From assembly GCF_035989265.1 (NCBI RefSeq), contig NZ_JAYKZX010000003.1, positions 496,001 through 560,000 on the forward strand: 64,000 nucleotides of DNA, written 5' to 3'. Below the pieces are notes generated by a model that saw only the letters and a list, made by a program, of their open reading frames with translations, searched no databases and was not told the origin of the DNA. Position numbers and translations under genes: made by a program. This document shows positions 1 to 9,742 of this stretch, in pieces; within the stretch, counting starts at the first letter, position 1, and each line of letters starts with the position of its first letter. The stretch comes from Sphingobium sp. HWE2-09. Its GTDB lineage: Bacteria; Pseudomonadota; Alphaproteobacteria; Sphingomonadales; Sphingomonadaceae.

Positions 1-118
1 GGGGATGATCCGGCAAACTGACAAAGCGCATATTGACGCCATGAAACTATGATGACTAGGCTTTCCTTTCGCAGATGACGCGTTATATGGCGATCCGCGC
101 CGACATGATCGGCTCTGC

Positions 119-193
119 TGGGGCGTCGCCAAGCGGTAAGGCAGCGGCTTTTGATGCCGCCATGCGCAGGTTCGAATCCTGCCGCCCCAGCCA
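119..193 (+). tRNA. tRNA-Gln (anticodon TTG)
   Basis: The sequence folds as a full cloverleaf. The 5' strand TGGGGCG pairs with CGCCCCA at the 3' end, the discriminator base is G, and CCA is encoded at 191-193. The anticodon stem GCGGC/GCCGC closes the loop TTTTGAT, so the anticodon is TTG, which reads CAA. The T arm carries the usual GGTTCGAATCC. The gene lies about 160 bases before an integrase remnant on the same strand, so its 3' end is the likely attachment site of the element that brought the integrase. Confidence 0.95.
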
Positions 194-356
194 GTCGAAT
201 CCACTAAATTCGGCCTATAAGTTCTTGATCGCGAACAGCAAACTTAGAACGACGGTTGGACGGAGATCGACACAGTTCGACTCGGTTGGACGGCTGTTGT
301 GCCCTTTTTGGGACCATGTTTGTGCCCCTGGACTTTGGGCCGAGAAGGGATCGATC

Positions 357-989
357 ATGGGAATCAAGACATCCTTTACGCCCGGACTCCTCGATGCGCT
401 CGGTCAGACGAGGAGCGGGACGAAACTTTCTCTCGAAGATCCGCAGACGCCCGGCCTGCGGATCGAGGTGCTCAAGAGCGGCCTGAAGAGCTGGCGATAT
501 CGTCGTCGCATCCGCGGCGTCGGCAGGATCATGAAAGTGACCTTGGGGTCATATCCTGCCTATTCCATTGCGGCGGCGCGCAAGTGGGAGCGGGGGCTTA
601 ATGACATGGTCGAGATTGGCACCGATCCTCGCGCGGAGATGTATAAGGAAGAATCCTATCGCGCGATGACCGTGGCGAAGGCCCATGGCCTTTACATGGA
701 GGCGGTAATGGAAGGACGTTCATCGCGGGCCAAGCGGCCCAACCGTCCGCGCACGATCACCGACAAGCTGAAGATTTTCAACCGTGATATTAAACCCGGT
801 GTCAAGAGTATGTCCGCCACGAAACGGCTCACTTCGCGCGGTTTGAGAAAACAATATGCCGTGCTTGATTGCCTAGGCGGCGTTCTCGTGCGTGTTTCTT
901 TGCATCAATTTCATGCCCTCAAGAAGACGCCCCGACGCGGCGATATTCGGTCGGCGCCATGCCGACCCATTCCTGAACCGCGCGCCTGA
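357..989 (+). pseudogene. truncated tyrosine-type integrase (DUF4102 arm-binding N-terminus only)
   Basis: From the ATG at 357 the product begins MGIKTSFTPGLLDAL and shows the N-terminal arm-type DNA-binding domain of P4-like integrases: a LEDPQTPGLRIEV segment, SWRYRRRIRGVGR, and VTLGSYPAYSIAAARKW with the DPRAE that follows. Family resemblance stops near residue 147 (about position 800), at the start of the core-binding domain. No catalytic domain with the Arg/His/Tyr residues exists anywhere downstream. Intact members are roughly 400 residues. The open frame runs on to 989 and overlaps the convergent AraC gene, so its tail is probably random. It sits directly after tRNA-Gln, the usual place for such an integrase. 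It is inactive by inspection. Confidence 0.75.
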
Positions 990-1989
990 ACGCATCGGAA
1001 TCGCAATAATCCAGGCGGATGGCGACGTCTTCGATCCGCATATTAGTGCGTCGGAGCAGGCTAAGTCCGAGTTGCCGCCTGCAGCTATCTTTGATCGCGC
1101 TGTAGGACGAGCCAGCATTTTTCAGCTGGCGTCGAACCGTCTCGCGGTTGCGCTCGAGTCGATCGGATAGGGTGTCGAGCGAAATAAGGACCCCTTCCCT
1201 TCGCAGCGACTCGTACATGACGAGACGCGCCTGATCGACCAGATTCTGTGTTGCTGCCTCTCCGCGCGAATCTGCCATGAAGTCGAGACTATGGGCTTCA
1301 TAATCGCTGCCGCTGCGCATGACTGGATGATCGAGAAACTTCACGGGAAAACAAATTGCATTATCCGCCCCGGAGGTACTGACGGGAAAGGGGAGGAAAA
1401 ACTCGACCCATTCGGTCGTGCAGGCGTCGGCATAGGGCAATACCACCGTGCTGACGGGAATCGGATCGGCGACTAGCCATCGCAACAGGCCGAAAATGCT
1501 CGCCATGCCGATGACGTCGAGCAGCAGGCTGAGCGTATCGCTTGTCTTGTGAAGGCATTGGAAGCGCAGTTCGGCATGGTCATGCTGATTGACGTGCAGG
1601 CTGGTGAAGCCGCATCGGCCGTCTATCGCGACGAAAAAGTCATTCATCCGCAAAATGGCGTCACGTAACGAGTGGCAGCTTAAAAGACAGCAAACCAGCA
1701 GTCTCCAGTCCGCCGTACGGGGACTGGCTCCGCCATCCCGCTCGCGTACGACCCTGCTCAGTTCGTCGATCGCGAAATAGGCCATGTGCTGCAGCTTTTG
1801 GTCGGGCAGTTTCACACCGCTGCGTTTGAAATCCGCGAGTGACGCAAAATCGTTGGTTTCAAGAATTTTGCCGATATCGATCTTCGCTGATGCCAGCACA
1901 TCCAGAACGTACACCGTGGTGCGAAAGCTTTCCAGACGCGGGGCGCCTTTCGCCTTGATCGACATGACATTCATGGAAATGGCTCCCAT
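919..1989 (-). CDS. AraC-family transcriptional regulator
   Basis: A 356-residue protein. The first about 230 residues resemble the arabinose-binding-like N-terminal region (PF12625 type) of OruR/ArgR-like AraC regulators. The last about 100 residues form the paired helix-turn-helix domain: ISLDTLSDRLERNRETVRRQL is helix-turn-helix one, and RIEDVAIRLDYCDSDAFRRAV with WVGMAPTEYRR is helix-turn-helix two with the closing AraC signature. It is divergent from the unknown exported protein at 2141, with about 150 bases between, so it may control the DUF1592/DUF1552 block; this is inference. Its 3' end overlaps the open tail of the integrase remnant. Starts at 1974 and 1965 are also possible; the one at 1974 has GGGAG eight bases before it. 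Confidence 0.88.
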   Translation of the reverse strand: MGAISMNVMSIKAKGAPRLESFRTTVYVLDVLASAKIDIGKILETNDFASLADFKRSGVKLPDQKLQHMAYFAIDELSRVVRERDGGASPRTADWRLLVCCLLSCHSLRDAILRMNDFFVAIDGRCGFTSLHVNQHDHAELRFQCLHKTSDTLSLLLDVIGMASIFGLLRWLVADPIPVSTVVLPYADACTTEWVEFFLPFPVSTSGADNAICFPVKFLDHPVMRSGSDYEAHSLDFMADSRGEAATQNLVDQARLVMYESLRREGVLISLDTLSDRLERNRETVRRQLKNAGSSYSAIKDSCRRQLGLSLLRRTNMRIEDVAIRLDYCDSDAFRRAVQEWVGMAPTEYRRVGASS

Positions 1990-2140
1990 TTCTTACCCGC
2001 CTTCTGCCCATAAATGGGGTGGTATATGGCCGTCAACCAGATAGATTTGCGCAGACGAACAACCCATTCGGCATACGGACAAGAGGTTGTCGCTCATCGC
2101 GGATGCGCTGTGACGCGTGTCCTTCGAGATCGAGGAGAGG

Positions 2141-3322
2141 ATGGACGTGGGTTTTGCTCATATCGTTCCGCCAGCGCTGGCGGCTGCCGGAATCATGGCT
2201 AGCGGCAGCAGTGTATGGGCGGCGGAAACGCGCAGCTTCATCATCGGGCCGATCTATATGCCGTCGGTCGAGGTGGACGAAAAATCCTGTCCGATGAAGC
2301 CCAAGAGCGCGATCGAGACTTTCCGCGATTCCCTTCCTCCCGAAGAACAGGCCAAATATATCGGTTCCGACAAAGCCCGCGGTCTGGGCGCGCTCATGGC
2401 CCAGCGGCTCGGCTTCAAGCGCGGTCCGATGGACGACACGCTGACGCGAGACAATATCGTGGAACGGCGTGTGATGAGCGGGTTTCCGGCGGGAAAGGGG
2501 GCGATCAGTTCCTATCCGCAGCGTCATCTCGCCTACGACCTCTGCACCAATCCGGAAGACTTTCCCACGCTGGCTGCGGGGCATCAGGATTATCTGGGCA
2601 AGGTCGGTTATGGCATCAATCTGGACGGCAAGGTCAGCAAGAATGATCTTATCGGCGTCGATGGAGAACAGGGCGTCGACAACGCCTGGTATCAAGCGGT
2701 CGGCTGCGCCAATATCGCGCGATCGCTGGGCGATCCCAAGGTTGGCGACAACGTCATCGTATCACGCCAGATCCCGACCTTGATCGAAATCACCGGCATC
2801 GATAATGATCGGGATGACGATGCGGTCATCGTCAATGTCTATGCCAGCGCGCGCGCCTTGGACCTGGACGCCGTAGGCAAGGCGCTGTCCTGGGCGAGCT
2901 TCAGGCCGATGCCGGACGAACGCTATACGGCCAGCGTCAAAGGACGGATCGTCAAAGGTGTGCTGTCAACGGACAGTTTCGACGTGAACCTGCGGATGCA
3001 GGAGTCGATCATCGATGCGTCGCGCGAATTGCGGGGCGCCCGCATCCAGGCGACGCTGAAGCCTGACGGTGGCATTGATGGCGGCTTCTACGGATATCAG
3101 ACGCTGGCGAGCCTGGAGGATGCTTATGCGCAAGCCTCCACCATCGGCAGCGACATGATATCCTGCCCGGCCGAGATCAAATCGCTGCGGGCGCATGCGG
3201 ATGGCTACAAAGATCCCAAGACGCGGCGCAACAGCGCGATATCCGTTGCCCTGCGCTTCAAGGCGGTGCCTGCTTTCGTGATCCACGAGCCAGAGGCAAC
3301 TATGAAGGTAGCCAGCAAATGA
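2141..3322 (+). CDS. exported protein of unknown function, first gene of a DUF1592/DUF1552 block
   Basis: I do not recognise this family. The ATG at 2141 was chosen because GAGGAGAGG lies directly before it, and the product then opens with a hydrophobic signal-like stretch ending near SSVWA-A (residues 20-26). The mature part is about 365 residues and hydrophilic, with few cysteines (around residues 50, 130, 190 and 345), no membrane segment and no metal motif that I can name. The stop codon overlaps the next start (ATGA at 3319), so it is translationally coupled to the DUF1592-type protein. That coupling suggests it is a dedicated partner or substrate-binding subunit of the same envelope module. 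An earlier in-frame start at 2117 would place a charged stretch before the signal and is less likely. Confidence 0.75.
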   Translation: MDVGFAHIVPPALAAAGIMASGSSVWAAETRSFIIGPIYMPSVEVDEKSCPMKPKSAIETFRDSLPPEEQAKYIGSDKARGLGALMAQRLGFKRGPMDDTLTRDNIVERRVMSGFPAGKGAISSYPQRHLAYDLCTNPEDFPTLAAGHQDYLGKVGYGINLDGKVSKNDLIGVDGEQGVDNAWYQAVGCANIARSLGDPKVGDNVIVSRQIPTLIEITGIDNDRDDDAVIVNVYASARALDLDAVGKALSWASFRPMPDERYTASVKGRIVKGVLSTDSFDVNLRMQESIIDASRELRGARIQATLKPDGGIDGGFYGYQTLASLEDAYAQASTIGSDMISCPAEIKSLRAHADGYKDPKTRRNSAISVALRFKAVPAFVIHEPEATMKVASK

Positions 3323-5019
3323 CGTTTATGGACAAGCCGTTCAACCGATGCGTGCAGGCCGTTTCGATACTGGCCATCGCCTTCGCGTGCCTTGGTGCTG
3401 CCGCTCAGGATGGCGAAGTGACGACGCCGGCAGCAGAAGCGCCCGATACGACGCCTCTGCTGCGGCGGCTGACCGAGGCGCAATACCGCGCCAGCATTGC
3501 AGACATATTTGGCGACGACATCAAGGTTGCCGGACGGTTCGAACCGGACTTGCGCGTGCAGGGGCTACTCGCCGCCGGTGCCAGCGCCGTATCCGTGACA
3601 CCGGGCGGGTTTGAACAATATGAAACGATGGCCCGTTCGATCGCCGAGCAGATCGTCGACCCCGCCCATCGGGGCCGACTGGTCGGATGCGGCCCGACCG
3701 ATGCCGATCCGGCGGGCCGCGCCTGCGCGACGGCTTTTTTCGAACGGGTAGGTTTCCGCCTATATCGGCGGCCGCTGGGTCCGAGCGAGGTCGCGCTGGC
3801 AGTGACGAACGCTGAAAACGCGCGCAAGCTGCTGGGCGGCGATTTCTATACGGGCGTCGGCGCGGCGCTTGCGGGCATGCTGTCCGGCATCGAGTTTATC
3901 TTCCAGATCGAAAATGACGTCGCCGATCCCAATCGACCGGGTGTCCGAACCCTCGACGCATGGTCGAGGGCGTCGCGACTAAGCTACTTGTTGTGGAACA
4001 GTACGCCGGACGCCGAACTGTTGCAGGCGGCGCAATCAGGCGCGCTGATGAGCGAGGCCGGGCTTGCCGCGCAGACGGACAGGCTCATGAAGTCGCCGCG
4101 TTTTGTCGATGGGGCGCGGGCGTTTTTCGACGATTATCTCCGACTCGAAGACCTCAATACGGTTACGAAGGACGGGCTGATCTATCCTGGCTTCCGCGCC
4201 AGTGCGACGGCCGATGCGCGCGAGCAGACGTTGCGGACACTGATCGACCTGCTGATCACCAAAGATGGTGATTTCCGCGACATGCTCACTACGCGGCAGA
4301 TGCCGATCAACGGGATGCTCAGCCCGCTCTATCGAGCGCCGGTGGGGCGGCAAGACTGGACCATGGTGGAGTTCAAGGATGATGATCCGCGAGCAGGCAT
4401 CTTGACCCAGGTCGCCTTCCTGGCTGGTCATTCGCACCCGGGGCGCAGTTCTCCCACGCTGCGGGGCAAGGCGATCCTGGAAATATTGCTATGCGAAGAG
4501 GTTCCTGCGCCGCCCGCCAATGTGAATTTCACGGTGGTGCAGGACGTCAGCAACCCCCAATATCTTACGACGCGTCAACGCGTGCAGGCGCATCTGGACG
4601 ATGAGGAATGCGCCAGCTGCCACAAGCGCATGGACCCGATGGGCCTGGCGCTGGAGAAATTCGACGGCGCTGGTCAGTTTCGTGCCCAGGAAAATGGCGC
4701 ACCGATCGATACGTTGGGCGAAATCGATGGGGTCAAGTTCGACGGCGCGGTTCAGTTGGGGCAAGCGCTTCGCGACAATCCCAAGGTGAAGTCATGCCTG
4801 GTGGAAACGGCGTTCCGCTATGCCGTGGGGCGGCAGTTGACGCCGTCCGATGACAGCATGTTGAGCCGCTTGAACGCCCGGTTCGCCACGAGCGGCTATC
4901 GCGTGCCCGACCTGATCCGCGCCATCGCGACCAGCCCCGATTATTATCGGGTCCATCGGGCACGGGGCAGCGCAACGCGCGTGGCGCAGGCCGCAACGCG
5001 TTCTGGAGGACATTTCTAA
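3319..5019 (+). CDS. exported DUF1592/DUF1588/DUF1585-type protein with a CxxCH haem motif
   Basis: A 566-residue exported protein; the hydrophobic stretch at residues 12-30 ends at AAAQ. It shows the domain train known from Planctomycetes: DUF1587-like LTEAQYRASIADIFG near residue 50, DUF1595-like FFERVGFRLYRRPLG near 145, DUF1592 over about 200-340, DUF1588 over about 355-465 with CASCH at 431-435 followed by KRMDPMGLALE, and DUF1585 at the C-terminus (CLVETAFRYAVGRQ). CASCH fits covalent c-type haem binding, so a periplasmic electron-transfer or oxidative role is likely. Its substrate is unknown. Its start overlaps the preceding stop, and its stop (TAATG) overlaps the next start. DUF1592- and DUF1552-type genes are regularly adjacent in many genomes. 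Confidence 0.88.
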   Translation: MTFMDKPFNRCVQAVSILAIAFACLGAAAQDGEVTTPAAEAPDTTPLLRRLTEAQYRASIADIFGDDIKVAGRFEPDLRVQGLLAAGASAVSVTPGGFEQYETMARSIAEQIVDPAHRGRLVGCGPTDADPAGRACATAFFERVGFRLYRRPLGPSEVALAVTNAENARKLLGGDFYTGVGAALAGMLSGIEFIFQIENDVADPNRPGVRTLDAWSRASRLSYLLWNSTPDAELLQAAQSGALMSEAGLAAQTDRLMKSPRFVDGARAFFDDYLRLEDLNTVTKDGLIYPGFRASATADAREQTLRTLIDLLITKDGDFRDMLTTRQMPINGMLSPLYRAPVGRQDWTMVEFKDDDPRAGILTQVAFLAGHSHPGRSSPTLRGKAILEILLCEEVPAPPANVNFTVVQDVSNPQYLTTRQRVQAHLDDEECASCHKRMDPMGLALEKFDGAGQFRAQENGAPIDTLGEIDGVKFDGAVQLGQALRDNPKVKSCLVETAFRYAVGRQLTPSDDSMLSRLNARFATSGYRVPDLIRAIATSPDYYRVHRARGSATRVAQAATRSGGHF

Positions 5020-6368
5020 TGGCTTTGAACACCACCCGCCGGGGCTTCATGCTGCGCGGCATATTGGGCGGCGGCGCGGTCGCTTTGGGCCTGCCTTTTC
5101 TCGACTGCTTCCTGGACGACAATGGTGAGGCGGTGGCCGCCACGCTGGGCGGCGGAAGGCTTCCGGTGCGCTTTGGCACCTGGTTCTGGGGCACAGGCGT
5201 GATCCCGGATCGGTGGGTGCCGAAAAAGGCCGGGTCTGGCTACGACCTTCCGCCGCAACTCGCGGCGCTGGCGGATGTTCAGCAGCATGTGTCCGTCCTT
5301 TCGGGCTTTTCCGTGCCGCTGGACGGTCAGTCCAACTCACCGCATTTTTCGGGCAATATCGCGGTGCGGACTGGCACCCCGGCTGAAGGCTGGCAGAAGA
5401 TCGTCGCGCCGTCGCTGGACGTGCTGATCGCGGATGCGATTGGCGGGGGATCGGTGTTCCGCTCGCTCGACGTAACGCCGGATGGCAACCCGCGCACCAG
5501 CTATTCCTTCCGCGATGGCAATGCGATGAACGCCAGTATTCCGACCCCAATCGAAATGTATCAGAAATTGTTCGGCGCCGATTTCCAGGATCCGAACGCA
5601 GCCAACTTCACCCCCGATCCGCGTTATATGGTGCGCAAGAGCGTATTGTCCGGCGTCACGGACGAGCGGCGCAAATTGCTGCAACGGATCGGCGCTTCGG
5701 ACCGCGCTCGCGTGGACCAGTATTTCACCTCCGTTCGGGAGGTCGAGCAGAAGCTGGCGATGCAGCTGGAAAAGCCGCCACGGGCGGAAAGCTGCCGCAT
5801 CCCGGAAAAGCCCGCCGATGTGCCCGCCAGCACCGATATCGCCAAGCGCACCGCTGCGCACAAGGTGATGACCGACATGCTGGCGATGGCTCTGGCCTGC
5901 AACCAGACCAAGGTGTTCAACATGGCCTATTCCACCGCGCTGTCGGACCTCCGCAAGGACGGTTCGGCGACCGGCGTTCATCAAAGCACGCATGAAGAGT
6001 TGACGGATCGCAAGCTCGGCTATCAGCCGACCGTCGATGTCTTCGTCACGCAGACGATGTCAGCCTGGGCCGATTTCGTGCGCGCTATGGCGTCAGTGAA
6101 GGAGGGCGATGGCACGCTGCTCGATAACATGCTCGTCTTCGCGCATTCGGACGTCAGCTTCGGCAAGAACCACGACGTCAATGGCCTGCCGATGATGCTC
6201 GCCGGCCGGGCCGGCGGCAAGGTCAAGTCGGGCGTCCACATCAACAATGGCGGTGATTCAGTAACGCGGGTCGGCCTGACCTTGCAGCAGGTCATGGGCG
6301 TTTCCGCCGATGGATGGGGCACCGGTGCGAGCCACACCACGCGCACGTTAAGCGAAATATTGGTCTAG
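5019..6368 (+). CDS. Tat-exported DUF1552 protein
   Basis: A 449-residue DUF1552-family protein, the regular partner of DUF1592-type proteins. It begins with TTRRGFMLRG (residues 5-14) followed by a hydrophobic GILGGGAVALGLPFL, which is a twin-arginine signal and implies that it folds in the cytoplasm before export. Family features include FGTWFWGTGVIPDRW, LSGFSVPL, the HFSG segment, a central RKSVLSGV helix region and the C-terminal VFAHSDVSFGKNHDVNGLPM. The fold has been compared with sulfatase/phosphatase-like (DUF1501) proteins, but the reaction is unknown. It starts at the TAATG overlap with the haem protein, so the two are co-translated. Export by Tat hints at a bound cofactor, which is inference. 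Confidence 0.88.
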   Translation: MALNTTRRGFMLRGILGGGAVALGLPFLDCFLDDNGEAVAATLGGGRLPVRFGTWFWGTGVIPDRWVPKKAGSGYDLPPQLAALADVQQHVSVLSGFSVPLDGQSNSPHFSGNIAVRTGTPAEGWQKIVAPSLDVLIADAIGGGSVFRSLDVTPDGNPRTSYSFRDGNAMNASIPTPIEMYQKLFGADFQDPNAANFTPDPRYMVRKSVLSGVTDERRKLLQRIGASDRARVDQYFTSVREVEQKLAMQLEKPPRAESCRIPEKPADVPASTDIAKRTAAHKVMTDMLAMALACNQTKVFNMAYSTALSDLRKDGSATGVHQSTHEELTDRKLGYQPTVDVFVTQTMSAWADFVRAMASVKEGDGTLLDNMLVFAHSDVSFGKNHDVNGLPMMLAGRAGGKVKSGVHINNGGDSVTRVGLTLQQVMGVSADGWGTGASHTTRTLSEILV

Positions 6369-6427
6369 CGCTGAGATGCCCGGGGCGCACGATTATGCGG
6401 CGCTTAAGCAATAATTTTGGGGGATGC

Positions 6428-6985
6428 ATGAGCAAGCAGAGATTAAGCGGACCGGAGAAAGAGGTGCGCGCGAAGACAAAGCGCAGCTATGGTACAGGGT
6501 GGAGGATCGGATCAATCCTGTTCGCGCTAGCTTGCCTGACCGGCTCGTCCTATGCCCAGCAATCCTCCGTCGTCGCTGCGCCGTCGTTCGGCTTTGTTGG
6601 CCTGGACGTGGCCGACATCGAAGCGGCCAAGAAATTCTACATCGACGGCGTGGGCATGAAGCAGGCGCTGGTGCTCAGCAAACCGACCGATCCTTTTCAA
6701 AAGATCGGCCTCAATTTCACGGGCGATCCGCGTTCGAGCGGGACGCTGCTGATCCTCATCCATTATGACAAGCCCAAGGCACCGCGCACGCAGCCCCCCG
6801 GCGGAATGGTGGGTATGCTGGTGCCTGACACGCACGCGGCGGCGGCGCGGCTGCGCGCCAATGGGTATCAGGTTCTAAGAGAACCTGCGGCGACCGACAC
6901 GGGACCGGTCTTGACCAGTCTCGCCCGCGACCCGGACGGCTTGTTGGTGGAACTGAGTGAATATCGCGGGGCGCCTCAGCCATAA
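6428..6985 (+). CDS. exported VOC (glyoxalase/bleomycin-resistance fold) protein
   Basis: The ATG at 6428 follows a GGGGG tract. It gives a 185-residue product with a basic N-terminus (about 24 residues), a hydrophobic signal ending at SSYAQQ, and a single VOC module: FGFVGLDVADIEAAKKFY, then LILIHYD, MVGMLVPDT, ARLRANGYQ, and LARDPDGLLVELSEY at the C-terminus with a metal-ligand-type Glu. Most VOC proteins are cytoplasmic, so the signal peptide is notable and fits a periplasmic role beside the DUF1592/DUF1552 pair. A gap of 59 bases follows the DUF1552 gene on the same strand. The substrate cannot be told; a small-molecule isomerase or dioxygenase is possible. Confidence 0.8.
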   Translation: MSKQRLSGPEKEVRAKTKRSYGTGWRIGSILFALACLTGSSYAQQSSVVAAPSFGFVGLDVADIEAAKKFYIDGVGMKQALVLSKPTDPFQKIGLNFTGDPRSSGTLLILIHYDKPKAPRTQPPGGMVGMLVPDTHAAAARLRANGYQVLREPAATDTGPVLTSLARDPDGLLVELSEYRGAPQP

Positions 6986-7136
6986 CGCACTGTCCTGACA
7001 AGGCACGCCTTGTCGCTGCCGGCCCGAAGTCGGCCATGCGCCAAGGGAACTTCGCAGGAGGCAGAAGGCGCGTCGATCGACAGAATATCGACAAAATATA
7101 ACGCCTGCCAAAGGGCAAAAACAGGGGAGAGAATAT

Positions 7137-9557
7137 ATGACTGATCGGTTCCAGCAGCGCACAATATGGCTTTGTTCCACGGCATTTCTCGTCATGGCGG
7201 TGCCGGGCGTGGCCCATGCGGAGCAGGATGGTGCGACGGTGGCGCAGGACCGCGGCAGTTCCGACCTCGACATCATCGTCACGGCTAACAAGCGCGAGCA
7301 GGCGCTGATCGACGTGCCGATGACCGTCAACGTCGCGACCGGCGCTCAACTGGAAAAGAACGCCCTGTTCAACTTCGAGGATATCGACCGGCTGGCGCCC
7401 GGTCTGGAAATCAACGATGACGGACGGAATACGACTACCGTTCTGCGCGGTATCAGTTTCGATCCCGACATTGGCGGGCCGAACACGATTGGCGTTTATT
7501 TCAACGAAGTGCCGATCGACATCAATGCAATCAGCGTGGGCACCTTCGATGTCCAACAGATCGAAGTGCTGCGCGGCCCCCAAGGTGTTTTGCGTGGGCG
7601 CACGGCGCCGGCCGGTGCGATAACGTTGACGACGCGGCGCGCCAACCTCAGTGAGAGCGAGGGGCAGGTTCGCGGATCGCTGACCGACAAAGGCGGCCGC
7701 AATGTGCAGGGCGGCGTATCCGTGCCGTTAATTGCCGACAAGCTGGCGTTGCGCATTGCAGGGTTGATCGACCGCACGCGCGGCAATTTCGTGCGCAATG
7801 TGACCAATGGCGAGCGTTCGTCAGGCCGAACCAACGCGATCCGCGCCACGCTGAGCTTCGCGCCGACGGAAAAATTCAGCGGCTCCGTCGTCTATCAATA
7901 TTCGGATAATTTGACGAGGCAGGCCACCCAGGTGGCAGGCACGGGCAACCGACCAAGCCTGCTGTCGCCCTTCGTCAGCGGCCCAGCCATCAGCCCGTTC
8001 GATCGCCAGGGCGTGCAGGAAGCGCAATCGACCTTCGGCATCAAGACGCACATCGTCACAACGGATCTGAATTTCGATCTGGGAAATCATGACCTGCGCT
8101 TTGTCGGCGGATTTATCCGCAATACCGGTCTGAACAAGGCCGATCTGGATAGCGGAAACGCCGTCCAGAATTATTCGCAGTTCCTGACGGTGCCGATCGA
8201 CAGCAAGGAATATACCGGAGAGTTGCGCCTTGATTCAAAGATGGACGGCATTTTCAACTATACGGTCGGCCTATTCTACAACAAGGTGAACAACCGCGGC
8301 ATATCGCATTTCGACGTCACCTCTTTCTATGCCAACGCCGTTCCGCGTACGCCTTTCCCGGCGGCGATGGCGTCACTGCCGCTGCTGGCCGACGTCAATA
8401 TCATCAACAACACGAGCGACCTTGCCGCCTTCGGAAATGCGCGGTTCGATTTCACGGATAAATTGCATGTGGAGGTCGGCGCGCGCTACACGATCAACAA
8501 GGCCCGCGCAGTCAGTTTCCTGACCGTCCGTTCGACTGGTGGCGTCGGATTCCTGTCGAGCGTTCCCGCCTTCGTCAACCCAAACAACCAGCAGACGGTC
8601 GACCCGGCCTTTGTGAAACAAAAGAACGAGCCGCTGACCGGCATGGCGAGCGTGACCTATGAATGGACGCCTGACCTCACGACCTATTTCAACTATGGCC
8701 GATCCTATCGACGCGGGTCCGCTGCGCTTGGCGTCACTTCGACGCTCGATTCCAGTCTGCTGGTGATCAAGCCGGAACGGTCCGACGCTTTCGAAGTCGG
8801 TATCAAGTCCCGGCTGTTCGACCGGCGGCTGTCGATCTCGCTTGCGGCCTATTACCAGAAATTCGACGGCTTCATCGGTCGCAATACCGTCCGTACCTCC
8901 GCCGCGCGCAACGGCGTGGTCGATTCCGGTCCGTTCGGTATCAACTTCAATGGCGATGCAGTCACCAAGGGCGTGGAGGCGGAAATCGCCGCGCGCGTGA
9001 ACGACAATTTCGACCTCAATATCGGCGCGAGCTACAACAAGGCAAATTATACCGATGCGCTGGCACCTTGCAATGACTTCAATTTCGACGGTATTCCCGA
9101 CACAGTCGGCACACCAGCCGTACCCGTCGGACAGCAGGTCAGCTTCTGCGTGCTCAATACGCGCCTGAACGACAATCCCAATTTCTCGCTCACCGCCAAT
9201 GGCGATATCCACTTTCCTGTCGGACCAGTGGAAAGCTTCCTCCGCTGGAACTACAAGCACCGCCCCAGCGTCGCGCAACAGGGGACGGTGCCGTTTACGA
9301 CGCCAGCGCAAAACCGCGTCGACCTGTTTGCGGGCGTCCGCGGTGGAGACAATCGCTGGGAAGTTTCCCTGTTCGTCCGCAATGTGCTGAACGAACGCAA
9401 GCTGTTGACGCAGGGCGCGGAACTTCAGGCCACCACATCCTATCTGGTGCGGCAACCTGCGGGATCGCCACCCTCGCCATCTTTCCTGTCGGGATATCGC
9501 GCCATCACGGTGAGCCCACCGCGCGAACTGGGCATAAGCGCTTCATTCAACTTTTAG
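7137..9557 (+). CDS. TonB-dependent outer-membrane receptor
   Basis: An 806-residue receptor. The signal peptide ends near VAHAEQ (about residue 28), a TonB-box-like DIIVTANKR lies near residue 44, and the plug domain contains the typical QQIEVLRGPQGVLRGR and APAGAITLTTRR. The barrel ends with the terminal aromatic signature ELGISASFNF. It is of the IroN/FyuA-like type common in sphingomonads and has no STN signalling domain. A strong site (GGGGAGAG) precedes the ATG. It lies about 150 bases after the VOC gene, on the same strand as the DUF1592/DUF1552 genes, so it probably imports the substrate or product of that module. The gap between them may hold its own promoter. Confidence 0.92.
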   Translation: MTDRFQQRTIWLCSTAFLVMAVPGVAHAEQDGATVAQDRGSSDLDIIVTANKREQALIDVPMTVNVATGAQLEKNALFNFEDIDRLAPGLEINDDGRNTTTVLRGISFDPDIGGPNTIGVYFNEVPIDINAISVGTFDVQQIEVLRGPQGVLRGRTAPAGAITLTTRRANLSESEGQVRGSLTDKGGRNVQGGVSVPLIADKLALRIAGLIDRTRGNFVRNVTNGERSSGRTNAIRATLSFAPTEKFSGSVVYQYSDNLTRQATQVAGTGNRPSLLSPFVSGPAISPFDRQGVQEAQSTFGIKTHIVTTDLNFDLGNHDLRFVGGFIRNTGLNKADLDSGNAVQNYSQFLTVPIDSKEYTGELRLDSKMDGIFNYTVGLFYNKVNNRGISHFDVTSFYANAVPRTPFPAAMASLPLLADVNIINNTSDLAAFGNARFDFTDKLHVEVGARYTINKARAVSFLTVRSTGGVGFLSSVPAFVNPNNQQTVDPAFVKQKNEPLTGMASVTYEWTPDLTTYFNYGRSYRRGSAALGVTSTLDSSLLVIKPERSDAFEVGIKSRLFDRRLSISLAAYYQKFDGFIGRNTVRTSAARNGVVDSGPFGINFNGDAVTKGVEAEIAARVNDNFDLNIGASYNKANYTDALAPCNDFNFDGIPDTVGTPAVPVGQQVSFCVLNTRLNDNPNFSLTANGDIHFPVGPVESFLRWNYKHRPSVAQQGTVPFTTPAQNRVDLFAGVRGGDNRWEVSLFVRNVLNERKLLTQGAELQATTSYLVRQPAGSPPSPSFLSGYRAITVSPPRELGISASFNF

Positions 9558-9742
9558 ATCGAACGAATTGGGAAGGTGCGTCGATGTTTCATGCAGCCGC
9601 TATTCCGGACACATCGACCACCGCATATTGCGTAGGCAGAGGCTATGAGATCATATGCAGATCGTGCCATTCCGGCGTGCACCTATCACGCCTGCGAAAT
9701 ATTATGCGTCCCGGCTATCGTTCTTCTTTGGAGTATTGATCG

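Noticed and set aside
33..53. TTGACG and TATGAT as a promoter before tRNA-Gln
   Set aside because: The two elements are only 9 bases apart, far from the usual 16-18, so they cannot act together as a standard promoter.
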